Source: Paragyromitra xinjiangensis | Taxonomy: Eukaryota > Ascomycota > Pezizomycetes > Pezizales > Discinaceae | Assembly: GCA_038503065.1 (NCBI GenBank) | Contig: JBCAMK010000005.1 | Location: forward strand, 1,798,001 to 1,862,000 | DNA: 64,000 nucleotides | Direction: 5' to 3' | Shown here: positions 23,610 through 33,887 of the stretch, piece after piece | Numbering within the stretch: position 1 is the stretch's first letter | How the letters are laid out: each line of letters begins with the position of its first letter | Program-made: the position numbers and the translations under genes | Notes under the pieces: generated by a model | The model's input: only the letters and a program-made list of their open reading frames with translations | Told to the model about the DNA's origin: nothing | The model's database searches: none

Positions 23610-24908
23610 CTATTTTTCTCTCGCTGAGGGGAAACCTTTACCTATTTTAGGTACAGGCCGTTTGAAAGCTACTTTCTTTGCCATAGTTGGGGTAGGTTTA
23701 TCCTCCACCAACTTGGGAGCCGCTTTCTTTGCCATAGTTGGGGTAGGTTTATCCTCCACCAACTTGGGAGCTACTTCCTTTGCCACAGTCGGTGTAGATT
23801 TACCCTCTAGCAACTTCAAGACGACTTTCCTTTTCGCCCAGTCGGCAGCGGTCTTCCCTTCGTTATCCTCAATATTCGGATCAGCGCCGTGTTTCAGCAG
23901 TAGCTTAACGAATGATACGTGACTATGGGCTGATGCGTGGTGCAAAGGTGGCATCCCCATGCTGTCCTGTATATTTGGGTCAGCACCCTTAGTGAGAAGT
24001 ACTAAGGCAGACATTTCATGTCCATCGTTCGCCGCCCAATGAAGTGGTGTGCGACCCTGCTCATCACCAACATTGACGTTGGCGCCTTTTTCGATTATGC
24101 GATTCACGATGAGGTAACGATTATTCCAGACAGCTCGGTGAAGCGGCGTAGCACCCTCATTGTCGACAGCTTCTAGGGGTGCACCATTCTCCAGCAGCAG
24201 TTCTGAAATGGCCGCATGCCCCTTTACTACAGCCCTATGCAATGCTGTCCCGTCCTTGTCCTCCGCAAGATCCGCACCGTGCTTAATAGCAGCTCTGGCC
24301 ACCTCTGTATAACCATTCCAGGCAGCGATCTGGAGTGGTGACTGCCCATGCGGGGATGTCATGTTCGCACCCAAGTCTAAGAGTAGCCCAACAGCTTTGG
24401 CACGTTTGTTCCAAGCAGCGGTTTGCAGTGGTGTCCCGTGTAACGCGCCTTCGCTGTTGATATCAGCACCGTTTTCGACGAGTAAGCGGATGACGTCAAG
24501 ATGGCCCTTTGCAGCGGCATGATGTAGCGGTGTCATGTTGTTTCCAATTATACAAAAATCACGAGCAGTCGTGCTAGCACCTTTCGACAGTAGAAGTCGT
24601 ACCATTTCGGTTTTGCCGTTCATTGCAGCGTGATGCAGAGCAGTACGTCTATCAGCATCACTATCTGTGATATGGCAGCTTTTCGTATCCAGAAGCCTTT
24701 CTACTAAGGTAGGATATTCCTTTTCAACTGCCCATTGAAGGACAGTGGCCCCTTTCTCGCCATACCAGTCTGCAGCAGTTCTGAGAAGATAAAGTGTCAG
24801 AAGGGTGTTCAGGTGACGGTTAACGAGCACAAGTGCGGCGAGATCCTTGCGTGGAAGTTTTATGGCGATACAGGAGAGAATTTCTGGAGCAAAAGTGGTG
24901 AGTGACAT
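23610..24908 (-). CDS. F-box and ankyrin-repeat protein with a 17-residue tail repeat
   Basis: This is a single uninterrupted frame of 432 residues. An F-box-like motif at about residues 5-45 (FAPEILSCIAIKLPRKDLAA) is followed by about ten ankyrin repeats, for example TALHHAAMNGK, TPLHHAAAKGH, TPLQTAAWNKR, TPLHRAVWNNR and TPLHWAANDGH. The C-terminus holds three copies of a 17-residue unit (KLVEDKPTPTMAKKAAP type) and a basic end. Family knowledge suggests a substrate adaptor for an SCF ubiquitin ligase or a protein-interaction scaffold. It is divergent from the HeLo-pseudokinase gene with about 990 bases between the two starts, so the two could share control elements; a functional link is speculation. 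Confidence 0.88.
   Translation of the reverse strand: MSLTTFAPEILSCIAIKLPRKDLAALVLVNRHLNTLLTLYLLRTAADWYGEKGATVLQWAVEKEYPTLVERLLDTKSCHITDSDADRRTALHHAAMNGKTEMVRLLLSKGASTTARDFCIIGNNMTPLHHAAAKGHLDVIRLLVENGADINSEGALHGTPLQTAAWNKRAKAVGLLLDLGANMTSPHGQSPLQIAAWNGYTEVARAAIKHGADLAEDKDGTALHRAVVKGHAAISELLLENGAPLEAVDNEGATPLHRAVWNNRYLIVNRIIEKGANVNVGDEQGRTPLHWAANDGHEMSALVLLTKGADPNIQDSMGMPPLHHASAHSHVSFVKLLLKHGADPNIEDNEGKTAADWAKRKVVLKLLEGKSTPTVAKEVAPKLVEDKPTPTMAKKAAPKLVEDKPTPTMAKKVAFKRPVPKIGKGFPSAREK
23672..23822 (-). repeat. 51-nt tandem repeat inside the ankyrin gene
   Basis: Three units of 51 nt encode the 17-residue tail repeat. Units at 23672-23719 and 23723-23770 are identical over 48 consecutive bases; the third, at about 23774-23822, is diverged. 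The near-identity shows a recent duplication, and such units often vary in number between strains. Confidence 0.85.
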
Positions 24909-25897
24909 GTCCAGGGTTGGTATGGTAATTGGAGGACACTCCTCGGATGATTGAGGGGTGTATTCATACCCGTGATGCCAAGGCTCGGGAAGACGTTCGC
25001 TTATCTAGCCGAGATTTCCCCACCAGATAGGTTGACGGGTAGATGCGTTAAAGTAACAGGGGGTGCAAGATGGGAAGATGGCAGCCATTACTTCACAGCT
25101 ACAGAGAAGAAGTGGGAGAGGAAGGAGTCGCTGAAACGGTGCGGCCTTCCTCTCCTAACCATTAGTTAGCTGCTGTATAAGCGATAGAGGACCTATGTGC
25201 GAGTGATTAGTGCTGATTTAATATATTATGATTGGAAATAGCTTGTGGCAAAGGCTCATACTCGGCCTCCTGAAATTGGATTTCTCAATATCCAAGGCTT
25301 CGGATTGCTATATGAGTGGCTGGGTAGAGTTTTTGTAGGATACATGTAGTTCCGTCGCATGCTTAATTTATTCTTTCAGAATTGTTTAAAAAGTGCCCCA
25401 TGCCAGCGCTTAATGGGTATGGCTTGTTAGTAATCAATGCCGCCACAGCTGGCTAGCTGGATAATGCTCCTTTTGCACATCTCACCTTCTAAATTAACTG
25501 TTCAATAAGCCTATGAAGTCTATAAAATTCAAGGCTATGCTTGATATGGTGGTTCTTTGAACAGAGCAAGGAACGAAGATGGGGAAGTGATATCACGATG
25601 TGTTGAGGGGTTATGTGGATTAACATGCCTTTTTAAGGGTTGGGGTGTCGAAGGCCGCCAAAGCTCTCTTCAAGCAATATCTTGTCAGGATGAGAGATCT
25701 ACTGAAGTAATGGAAGGTGAAATCTGGTTTGATGCTCATGACACGGGCTTGCTCGCAATGCCAAGTCCGCCAAGTAGCACAACAGTAGCCCTAACCCTCG
25801 ATCGTAACGATCAGCCTGGCTGGGAAGTTACTGAGGAGGTGATCTCCTTGCAAACCAGGGAGAATCGTTTATTGGAATTTCTTATGAACCTTGAAGC
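24909..25897. promoter_or_regulatory. Shared divergent promoter region
   Basis: About 1 kb between the starts of the minus-strand F-box/ankyrin gene and the plus-strand HeLo-pseudokinase gene. An open frame at 25557-25913 overlaps the start of the latter but has no recognisable motif and is not called. One copy of the ACATGTAG motif that recurs in this part of the window lies at 25342. Confidence 0.45.
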
Positions 25898-27510
25898 ATG
25901 GCTGAAGCGTTAGGACTAGCTTTCAGTGTTCTTGGAGTTGCAGACCTTTGTGTGAGGTAAACAAACCGTCCCAGTTGGTTATAGTAGTTCACGTGCTTAA
26001 TGCTAACCGGGAGACTACCGTCACTAGCGCCGGCCGAAATCTCTACGGGAAGTATCGAAGCTATAAAGGCGCAGAAAATGATTTGAGAGAGCTCAGTTTG
26101 CGTCTCAAGACTCATTGGTACAAAGTCGAAGGCCAAATATCCTTGATCAAGGATCTCGACCACGCCCTCGAAGAGAACCTGAGGCTTCATCTCAGCGACC
26201 TTCTCGAAATCCTCAATAGAAAACTTGAGAATGCGAAAATGAAGATACAAAGCGTGGAAGATAAACAAACACGTCTCAAGCGAGCCAAGTTTGCCATATT
26301 GGTCAAAAAAACACTCGAAGAAGCCATCGCGGAACTAGACAAGTGGGAGAATCAGCTAGACTTTCCGTGGTATCTCATGGCTCGTATCTCGAACCCGGTC
26401 GTCGATCAAGAGCTCACAACTCAGCGAACCCGTAATAGTGATGCTGCGCTTGGGATGAAGCGATTGCGAGAAACCATCAAACAAACAGCCCAGATGCCGG
26501 AAAAGTCTATTTTTATTCCCGCAACCGATTTGGAGGAGGGGGAAATATTTTCGTTTCCATATTCTCCTATGTTTTTGGCTAGGCTGGTGAGCCCCGGAAG
26601 GACCTTTCTCATCGATACCGTCACATCTCCCGCAAGCTCCATGGTTGATCCTGATGTGGTGATGAGGGGTATTCGGGATATTGGCACGATATTAGCCCAA
26701 GTGGATCCTATGACGTTCGGCATCCTGACCTGTTACGGCGTGATAAAATCCACGGATGATGGTGTTAGCGACTTCAAATTCGTATTCGAAATTCCCGATC
26801 GCCTGAGAAACCCATGTTCTCTTCGTAGTCTGCTTGCCATTTCAACGAATAAACAGCGCCCTACATATCCCCTCAACGAACGTTTCGAGCTTGCGAAACG
26901 GTTGGCTCGGTCCGTCATGTTTGTTCACTCATCGAACTTGGTCCACAAAAACATTCGTCCTGATACGGTAGTCATTTTTCACGATGAGGCCAATAGTCTT
27001 GGGATCCCCTTTCTAGTAGGATTTGAGAAGATCCGTTCTGTAGGTGCATTTACACACCTGGTGGGAGATGCGGAATGGCAGAAGAACCTTTATCGCCATC
27101 CAAATCGTCAAGGTTTGCGCCATGAAGAGTCGTACAAAATGCAGCATGATATATATAGCCTTGGTGTCTGCCTGCTGGAGATTGGATTGTGGACTTCATT
27201 CAGCTGCTGGAACGAAGAAACAAGCTGTTTTGAGCCAGGCCCAGACCTTGATATTTCAGAACATTTGAAAAACAAAGATCAGCGCAGAAGGGCGCATCAG
27301 ATAAAGGAAACGCTAGTGGATATGGCGGTGGAGCAATTACCAGGTGCTATGGGACAGAGATATACAGAAGTCACTACCTCTTGTTTGATGTGCTTGGATA
27401 AAGGAGATAATGGGTTTGGGGATGAAAAAGAATTCACGGATGTGGACGGTATATCGATTGGCGTTCGTTACGTTGAAAAAGTGCGATCCCTCCGTCGTAT
27501 ATTTGTCTAA
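25898..27510 (+). CDS. HeLo-like domain plus pseudokinase, MLKL-like
   Basis: Two exons, 25898-25956 and 26028-27510, give 513 residues; the 71-nt intron has a TGCTAAC branch site. The N-terminus (MAEALGLAFSVLGVADLC) is a hydrophobic helix as in HeLo/HeLo-like four-helix bundles, and helical segments continue to about residue 150. The C-terminal half has a protein-kinase fold without catalytic residues: the HRD motif is HKNIRPD (about 326-332), the DFG position reads GFE (351-353), and no glycine loop or VAIK lysine is visible. DIYSLGVCLLEIG marks the kinase helix F. HeLo-type domains in fungi act as membrane-targeting cell-death effectors in heterokaryon incompatibility and share ancestry with the MLKL executioner bundle. 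Membrane activity here is inference. Kinase-like plus HeLo combinations are known in ascomycetes. Confidence 0.8.
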
Positions 27511-27840
27511 CTCAACCATTGCGATTGCTGATGACTCTAGGTTTTGATGAAACTGGAAGAGATTACGGTGTGAATGGTGTAGAATCCTGACAGCACATAT
27601 ATGCAGCCTCCCAAGCGTGTCGTTAACATTCAATTAGCGTAGTAGAATATCATGGCGCTGGTTGCCGAAGCAAGAATATTAGGCTGCGGAATTTGTTTGC
27701 TTTAGTGGGATAATGATCGAGGAGCTTATTTTATTAGTTGTGGCTAGGGTAGACCTTAAGCTTGCGTTATGCTAAAACTTGTTACATGCTAGCGCTGCAT
27801 ACTTGGATCACATACTAATGCTTCTAAACGCTCCAAGCCG

Positions 27841-27873
27841 TTAGGCTCGTTCCCGTCCCTACTGCCGCGCACC
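27841..27873. repeat. Second copy of the GGCTCGTTCCC repeat
   Basis: The run TAGGCTCGTTCCCGTCCCTA matches the hairpin arm at 731-752 with about two differences, and both are followed by a CGCACC motif. The copies are 27 kb apart, showing that this is a dispersed repeat. Confidence 0.5.
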
Positions 27874-28487
27874 ACCTAGCCATTGATCTCCTGACGTATG
27901 CTCCCGATGCTAACCAACCGATAGAAAAACATCTTAACTCCCCGGTCTTCAGGCCTTTAGTACGTGATTTTTTGGCTAACAGGAAGGCACAAAAAGATAA
28001 GGTGATAAAAGACAGATTTTTCATCGTGGCCGGGAACTCCATTTTCCTCTGGTGGTAAACGCTGACGAATCCCTGAAACGCTCGTTAGCCCTAGAGTAGC
28101 CGACAGCACGCCTCTATTGACGGATCCGTGTATTAGTGCGTGCTGGTGGTTGACGTAAAAACTCTATTAGGAGAAAATTTGCTTGTTGGGGGAGACTTAG
28201 AGCGTACATGTAGTATCGGAATACTAATCTATAGCTAGATACTATTTTTATTTTATTTTTAATCATAGTTTTTAGTTTTGATTTCTCCATACAAGAATAT
28301 TGCGTGCGATAACAAAGTTATGGCGCGAGCAAGAACAAGGAATACTAATCTACTATTTTAACTGCATAATATAAAGGAACCAACTTCAGAGTAGCACCTT
28401 TGAGGTAAGGTTGTAGATTCTTGGCGTCAACTGCACGGGCATCGGCAGTGTATATAATATTTTTGGTAGGTTGCCCGAGACACCTAA

Positions 28488-28638
28488 CTACATGTACTTA
28501 TGCTCTACTTTAAGTACTTGAAAACAGGGGTGTGAATTTGGCCAACCAAGTCGTAAAGCGCTGCCGCGGTGTAAATCAAAAACTGCTGCCACACGAATGC
28601 ATTTTCAGGTAATTATGGTAGAGCATAAGTACATGTAG
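28488..28638. repeat. Perfect 21-nt inverted repeat
   Basis: The arms 28488-28508 and 28618-28638 are exact reverse complements (outer ends CTACATGTACTTATG). The loop of 109 nt has no coding potential. It could be the terminal repeats of a very small element or a hairpin-forming transcript. Confidence 0.7.
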
Positions 28639-28746
28639 GGATCTCTGCGGGTTTCGGCGCTGAGTCTAGTTGGGCTTGCTCTCGGCCGTATCTAAGACAC
28701 TGATCTTGCCTCAATGTCAAATCGGAGCTGTTTGTCCGGCACTCCT

Positions 28747-28863
28747 GTACCAGGGTATAAACCTGAAAACATGGGTGATGAATCCGTATGGCGAAATATC
28801 CGTGCACGACTGCGTAGCATACAAAGCCACACACTCCATGTTTTCAAGTTCATACCCTGGTAC
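28747..28863. repeat. 28-nt inverted repeat with two mismatches
   Basis: The arms at 28747-28774 and 28836-28863 are reverse complements with two differences (outer ends GTACCAGGGTAT). The 61-nt spacer is not symmetrical. Because of the palindrome, both strands show similar short frames containing VPGY...ENM, which are not genes. Confidence 0.7.
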
Positions 28864-28957
28864 ATAAGTAACTCGGCTACTCCAGTGCCCGAAACCCAAG
28901 GACTGGCCTTCTGGGCCAGCTATAACCACAGTTCAAAGCGCAAGAAGAAAAAAAACC

Positions 28958-29177
28958 AAACTAGCGGGATCTGAACAGCAAAACCAAACATACCTCCAGA
29001 ATCTTGCTAGAGGCCGACAGGGCGAAGTATATACTGCTACACCACTTTCTTAGCCGCCATGTCTATTTATTGGTTTACCGCCCTTTGAATGGAGCGGGAG
29101 AAGTCTCGTTGTTTTCGTTGGTGTAGGTGTGGTGTTAGGACTGAACTAGCGGGTATCTGAACAGCAAAACCGAACCT
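28958..29177. repeat. Direct repeat pair of about 32 nt
   Basis: A sequence beginning AACTAGCGGG and ending CAGCAAAACC occurs at 28958-28989 and again at 29144-29177 with a one-base insertion and single substitutions. The pair flanks about 150 bases of non-coding DNA and could be long direct repeats of a remnant element. Confidence 0.55.
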
Positions 29178-30058
29178 ATCTCAGGCTCTTCCTGGGGGCT
29201 GAGAGCTCAAATTTAATTTCTGGCTTTCACGGGTCTCGCTGAATGCCCATTCCGGGTAGTCTCGCAATCGTCGTTCGTTTGCTCTAAATAGAGGGGGTTT
29301 TGGTTGTAGGGACTACATGTAGTCAATGGCGAATATATTGGCTGGTCACGTGACAAGTCAGGTTGCGAGACTACATTCTGGGGTTTCAAAGTCGTTTTTG
29401 GGTAATATACTTTGTTCCCTCTTCATTTTTTAGGGCTTTCAGCGGATGTATTCCCCCAAAGCCCCGCTTTAGCTTACTTAGTTTCCTGGAAGGATTAACC
29501 GCATCCGGATCCATCAGGTGAGGATCTAGATAGAATTCAGAACTTGTACCAGGTCGTGGAGAATTGATTTATTGAATTCTTCGAGATTGAAGATGAGGAT
29601 TTTTGGTAGCTTTACAAATTCGTAGACGTCGTAGGCGGACTTCAGGCCTAAGTCAGTCAGATGCTTGAAGATGGTATCGATAGTAGAACCAAATCAAGTC
29701 ATATGCTTACCCCCTTATTTGCTCTCATAAAATTGCCCATACAATTACTATATAAATAACTAGAGACCTCTCTGGGAGCTTCTACGGGGTTTCTGTAAAC
29801 CTTAAAGTATATTAGGGAAGGAATTACGTTCAGGCTGCCTCCGACGGGTTTCTTAAAGTTTAAACCTTCAGTATTTTAGTATATTTCCATCTCAAAAAAA
29901 TTACCCTCAAAAGTCCAATAAGAAAGCGGCCCTGGTTCCTAGAATATACATGTATATATGTATATCACCGAGCTATTAGACTTTGTGTCACGGGAGGGTT
30001 ATACATACATGTAGCCTAGCCCTCTACTCGGCCTTTCTCTTGTTCCCATCATCTTTAT

Positions 30059-30713
30059 AGTATATATTCTGACCCGTATTGCAAGGATGCCCATTTTAAA
30101 ATGGGAGCACTTTGAATATCGGCCAACCCATATACAAAGTGAAACTAAGAGATGGCCGATATTCAAAATTCCCACTAAGGCAAAGAAATTTCTTCTCTAA
30201 CTACTACCTCAGTGCGCATAGTTGGATATACTAATGGATTAATCATCACCATTATCGTCAACCACCACCCAGGCTCTTGCAGCTTCAACCTATCCATCTG
30301 TAATATATAAATAAATTCCAAGTCCCCTTCCATCACATACTAGTACACAAGTAGAGCCTGAGTTACATACGGTTGTATCTTGCTGCACCGAGCCTTCATA
30401 TATACTAAATCCCTTATATATATTGTAACGAATGGATTCAGTCACACCTTTTTTTTTTAGTGCTACTCCATAGATATTGGATTTGCTGTAATAAATAATT
30501 TGCTACCAAACGAATTTCGGTGGATTATGTGGGTTTAGTATAGTAAGGTATGACTCTATTCTTTGAATATCGGCCATCTTTTAGCTCCACTTTGTATATG
30601 GGTCGGCCGATGTTCAAAGTGCTCCCATTTTAAAATGGGTCAACCCATTCTCAAAGTGGCCTGACCCGTTTTAAAATGGGCATCCTTGGGATATGGGTCA
30701 GAAAATATATACT
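30059..30713. mobile_element. MITE-like element with long terminal inverted repeats
   Basis: The left arm (30059-30168) and right arm (30561-30713) are reverse complements along about 110 bases: both read inward as AGTATATATT(T)TCTGACCC, CAAGGATGCCCATTTTAAAA, a GGGAGCACTTTGAA run, CGGCC.ACCCATATACAAAGTG and GATGGCCGATATTCAAA. The right arm carries an extra insertion of about 40 bases that repeats the palindrome CCCATTTTAAAATGGG. The roughly 390-base interior has no open frame, so the element is non-autonomous. No clear target-site duplication is visible; a TA-type duplication cannot be excluded because the ends are TA-rich. Confidence 0.8.
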
Positions 30714-31237
30714 CGCCTTTGTACCTTGCCTTTGTGCCTCACGGACTTCAGTGTCTTGCACCTGGACTGTGGCCCGAGGCCTTACACTTTGCGTATGCGT
30801 ATAAGTTAATAGAATTATTGACGATCCGTCACGGTGTATCACTCGCCGAGAAGCTCCGATATATGACTAAGTACTGGAATCCTCCTTGCATCATTCTAGC
30901 ACGCTAGGGAAGGTGATGCAAAGGTTTACTTAGAAGATTCGAGGTGTTGGAGAAGCTAGAGAAATGATGCCTAGGAAGACCCTCGGTACAATAAATGTAC
31001 TAAATAGAAGGTCATTTTCCTTCATGGCGTGCGCGTGAGGATTAATCTGCTTAATTCAGCGGATATCAAGGATCTTGAACCCCCCATCATAACTAAGCCC
31101 AAGCGGTCACGAATCATTTATCGGGTTTCGACTATGGCCTTGTGCCCACATGTAGGGATGAGGTTTGATTGTACACAGGATTTTCTTATTAGACAACCTT
31201 GACTACTCTGTAGTCCGCGCGATTATGGGACTCCCAG

Positions 31238-33887
31238 TTATGAAATTTGCAAGCAGTCAGCAGGAAACCCATCATAACACTCGTCGTACCCACCACCGTA
31301 ACTAATGTCATGATCATCTTCCCAGGTAATGCTTCCCAGGTTCTGAAAAGACGCCCCTATCCCTGAAGCTCTGTCGCTTTCTACCTCGCCGTCTAATCCC
31401 GCACTCACTTGCTTCCATGCCCCACGATCCTCTTCATTTTTCGCATCAATAGTCTCATCGACTATCTCACCGTTCCTTCGCGAGACCATTCTAGCCATCT
31501 TAGAATAATCTCTAGTGGTAACAGTGGCACTTGTTTTCTCCAGTCGGTAAACCACGATTTGCCCAGTTGCAGAAAACGCGTAAACCGTCATATTAGGCCC
31601 GCTATCTACTGCAAGGTCAATGAGCCTCGACACAGTGCCAATATAACAACCTTTGAAATTGATTGGTTGCCACGGTCGCTCTGTGGAGGCATTTGAAGTT
31701 CTCTCAGGACTAGGATCTTCCTCGGCTTGACTGTTTTCCGTGAGATCGTCATCCCTCTTTGATCCATTAAAAACATCTGGTGGAATGGAAAATAGCACGA
31801 TATGGTCGCCGTAGCCAGCAACAACTCGAACACCAAATCTCATATCTGCGCCAGAAGCATAGACACTGGGCCTAGTTATGTTGCCCCCATTTTGTCCTTC
31901 TGCTTCCCAAATAGCATCTAGTCTCTCTGTCTTTTCCCTATCGTTTGCTTCACTACTTCTTCCAAGACCTGCTGGAGGGATCAACCAGATTTTTCTAAGT
32001 AGTTTCGTTGGTCCGCTAACTCCCGACCAACTTCGATCAGCATACTCACCCCATGTCCTTCGTTGAGCTCGACTTCTCAAAACTTTTCGCGTGGGAAAAA
32101 TGCGACAGGAGACATACCCCAAGGGTGCATCACTACCGAGGCACAGTCCACCGGTTTCAGGATCCATGAATAGTATATGATATCCATCACTCAACGGAAC
32201 AGCCTGGAAATGATCGCTTTGCCCTGCTCTCGGTTCCCAACTTCTCCAAAAAGCGAGTGATCCTCGACTGACACCGAATCTTTTAGAGAGAGGGCTGGCT
32301 TCTTTGGGGTGAACAGCGCTAGAAATGAGTCGTAGCTTCTTGGCTGAGTCTATGCCACGACGTGGGGGAAGGAAGTAGAGAAAGTCGGAAGGTGCGGTTA
32401 GGGGAAACCAACGGTTCAATTCCTGCCCGGTTAGGGCATCAACCCCTGATGGATTGACATTGTCAGTGGTCTGAAATTGAGCTGCTTGGCTATGGGTGTT
32501 CGACAACTAGTCCACCTGGGTGTATGGGTGTCTGGTAGCGCAGGGAACGAGTTTTGGTGTTGCTTACAATGCAGTTCGATCCCACCATAGCATCCAAAAG
32601 CTACACATCTCCTTTGGGGGCATATCGCCACGCTTCTGGGAGCATCCTCTTCACTGCATAAATTTCTGTAAGTACTTTTAGCTTCCTGTTCAATCACATC
32701 GTGCACAAGGCCCATACGACCGTCCTTAATCAAAAAGGAACCTCATCAGCAACTTTGAATGTTTAAGAATGTGCTAGCGGAAAACTTACTAGAAGGATTG
32801 CAATCGCGAATCTCCTACTGCTCGTATCCATGCTCACAGCTAGCACCCGTCTTGGGCAGACAACAGATGCCACAAATTCAATACAGCCTCCAGTCCTTGC
32901 TTGGAGTCTATAAACGTATACTACGCACCCCTCACTTAGTAACGCATAAGATCCACATATTGAAACTGTAAAGTGGACTGTAGTGGTCGCTGCTAGGTCG
33001 GACATATCTATGGTAACAGTTTTGTGGAGTCCACAAACACTAGACCCGCTAGCGCCTAAGGAAAACTCTCGACATAGTCTAGTAGAAAGATAGCGTGTGC
33101 TTTGGGAATTCTGGATTGTAGGGTCGGCATGGTAAAATCCCAAGGTTTTAAGTTGCAACTTGAGAAGCGAAGGTTCGAAGGAAGATAAATACCATGCCCT
33201 ACAAATATGTCTAGCAGCATTGAAGGAAGTTGGGGAAGTGAGCTTGAGGATTAGTTGAATCAACTCCACAGGAAGTTGATATACAGGAGAAAATTGAAGA
33301 GGTCGATTCTCTGTACACGCTTCCAGCCATAATCTAGCTGTAGCCCGGGCGTGGAGTAAAGAATCGTGATCCAACAACCAAACGATGCGGGCAAAAACCG
33401 CCCGGGGAAGCCCCAAGGGTTTCTCGGGAACAAGTTTAGCAGAATCCTCAGATGTATCTTTGAGTGCAAGAATTCTGGCATTTGAGTTCAGGGCCGAAGT
33501 CAAAGGAACTTCATATATTCCAAAGCCAGAGTCGTTGAACAAAGATGCATGCACCCCAGTTTCAATTCCAAAGCATTCTTCAATTTTACTGCTACTGGTA
33601 TCCTGGTTGTCCTTATCTAGCAGAAGCTGAGGCGGAAACTCAAGTTTCGTTCCTGGGCTGTTGGATAAGTCGTCAACGAGTGAAAATGAACTCTGGTCGT
33701 GAGAGTTGCTGCATTCCTTAACGGTTGTATCCTGGTTTTGCTCAGCGAGATTAGTGTTGACGGATTGAAGAGTAGAGGCACTAATGCCGTTTTCAGTAGA
33801 GAGTTCTGAAAATGGAGAAGAAAGGTCTTCATTCGGACTGTAGGGGTAGGGGAGAGCAGGTGGCATAGTTGCTTCTTGGCTAGGCAT
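31238..33887 (-). CDS. F-box protein with a beta-propeller-like C-terminal half
   Basis: Three exons on the minus strand (33887-32790, 32724-32568, 32445-31238) give 820 residues. A polar N-terminus of about 155 residues precedes two F-box-like helices: [18 protein letters not shown] (about 161-178) and the more typical [20 protein letters not shown] (about 203-222). The rest alternates beta-strand blocks such as [49 protein letters not shown] and [20 protein letters not shown], typical of a conserved ascomycete F-box family of unknown substrate. The first intron was placed by joining IAILL to DGRMGLV, as in relatives. Its role is presumably substrate recognition for an SCF ligase. It is divergent from GDB1. 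Confidence 0.88.

Larger units (their letters stand above)
27511..31237. other. Repeat-bearing gene-free stretch
   Basis: About 3.7 kb containing several inverted and direct repeats (listed separately) and a MITE-like element, with no supportable gene. The motif ACATGTAG or its complement occurs here at 28206, 28489, 28631, 29314 and 30007. The stretch marks the border between the gene-poor left half and the dense right half of the window. Confidence 0.6.

Noticed and set aside
25557..25913. 118-residue open frame overlapping the HeLo-pseudokinase start
   Set aside because: It has no recognisable motif, overlaps the ATG of the well-supported gene in another frame, and sits where its promoter should be.
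28714..28974. Similar short frames on both strands (VPGY...ENM)
   Set aside because: The resemblance is caused by the inverted repeat at 28747-28863, not by coding constraint.
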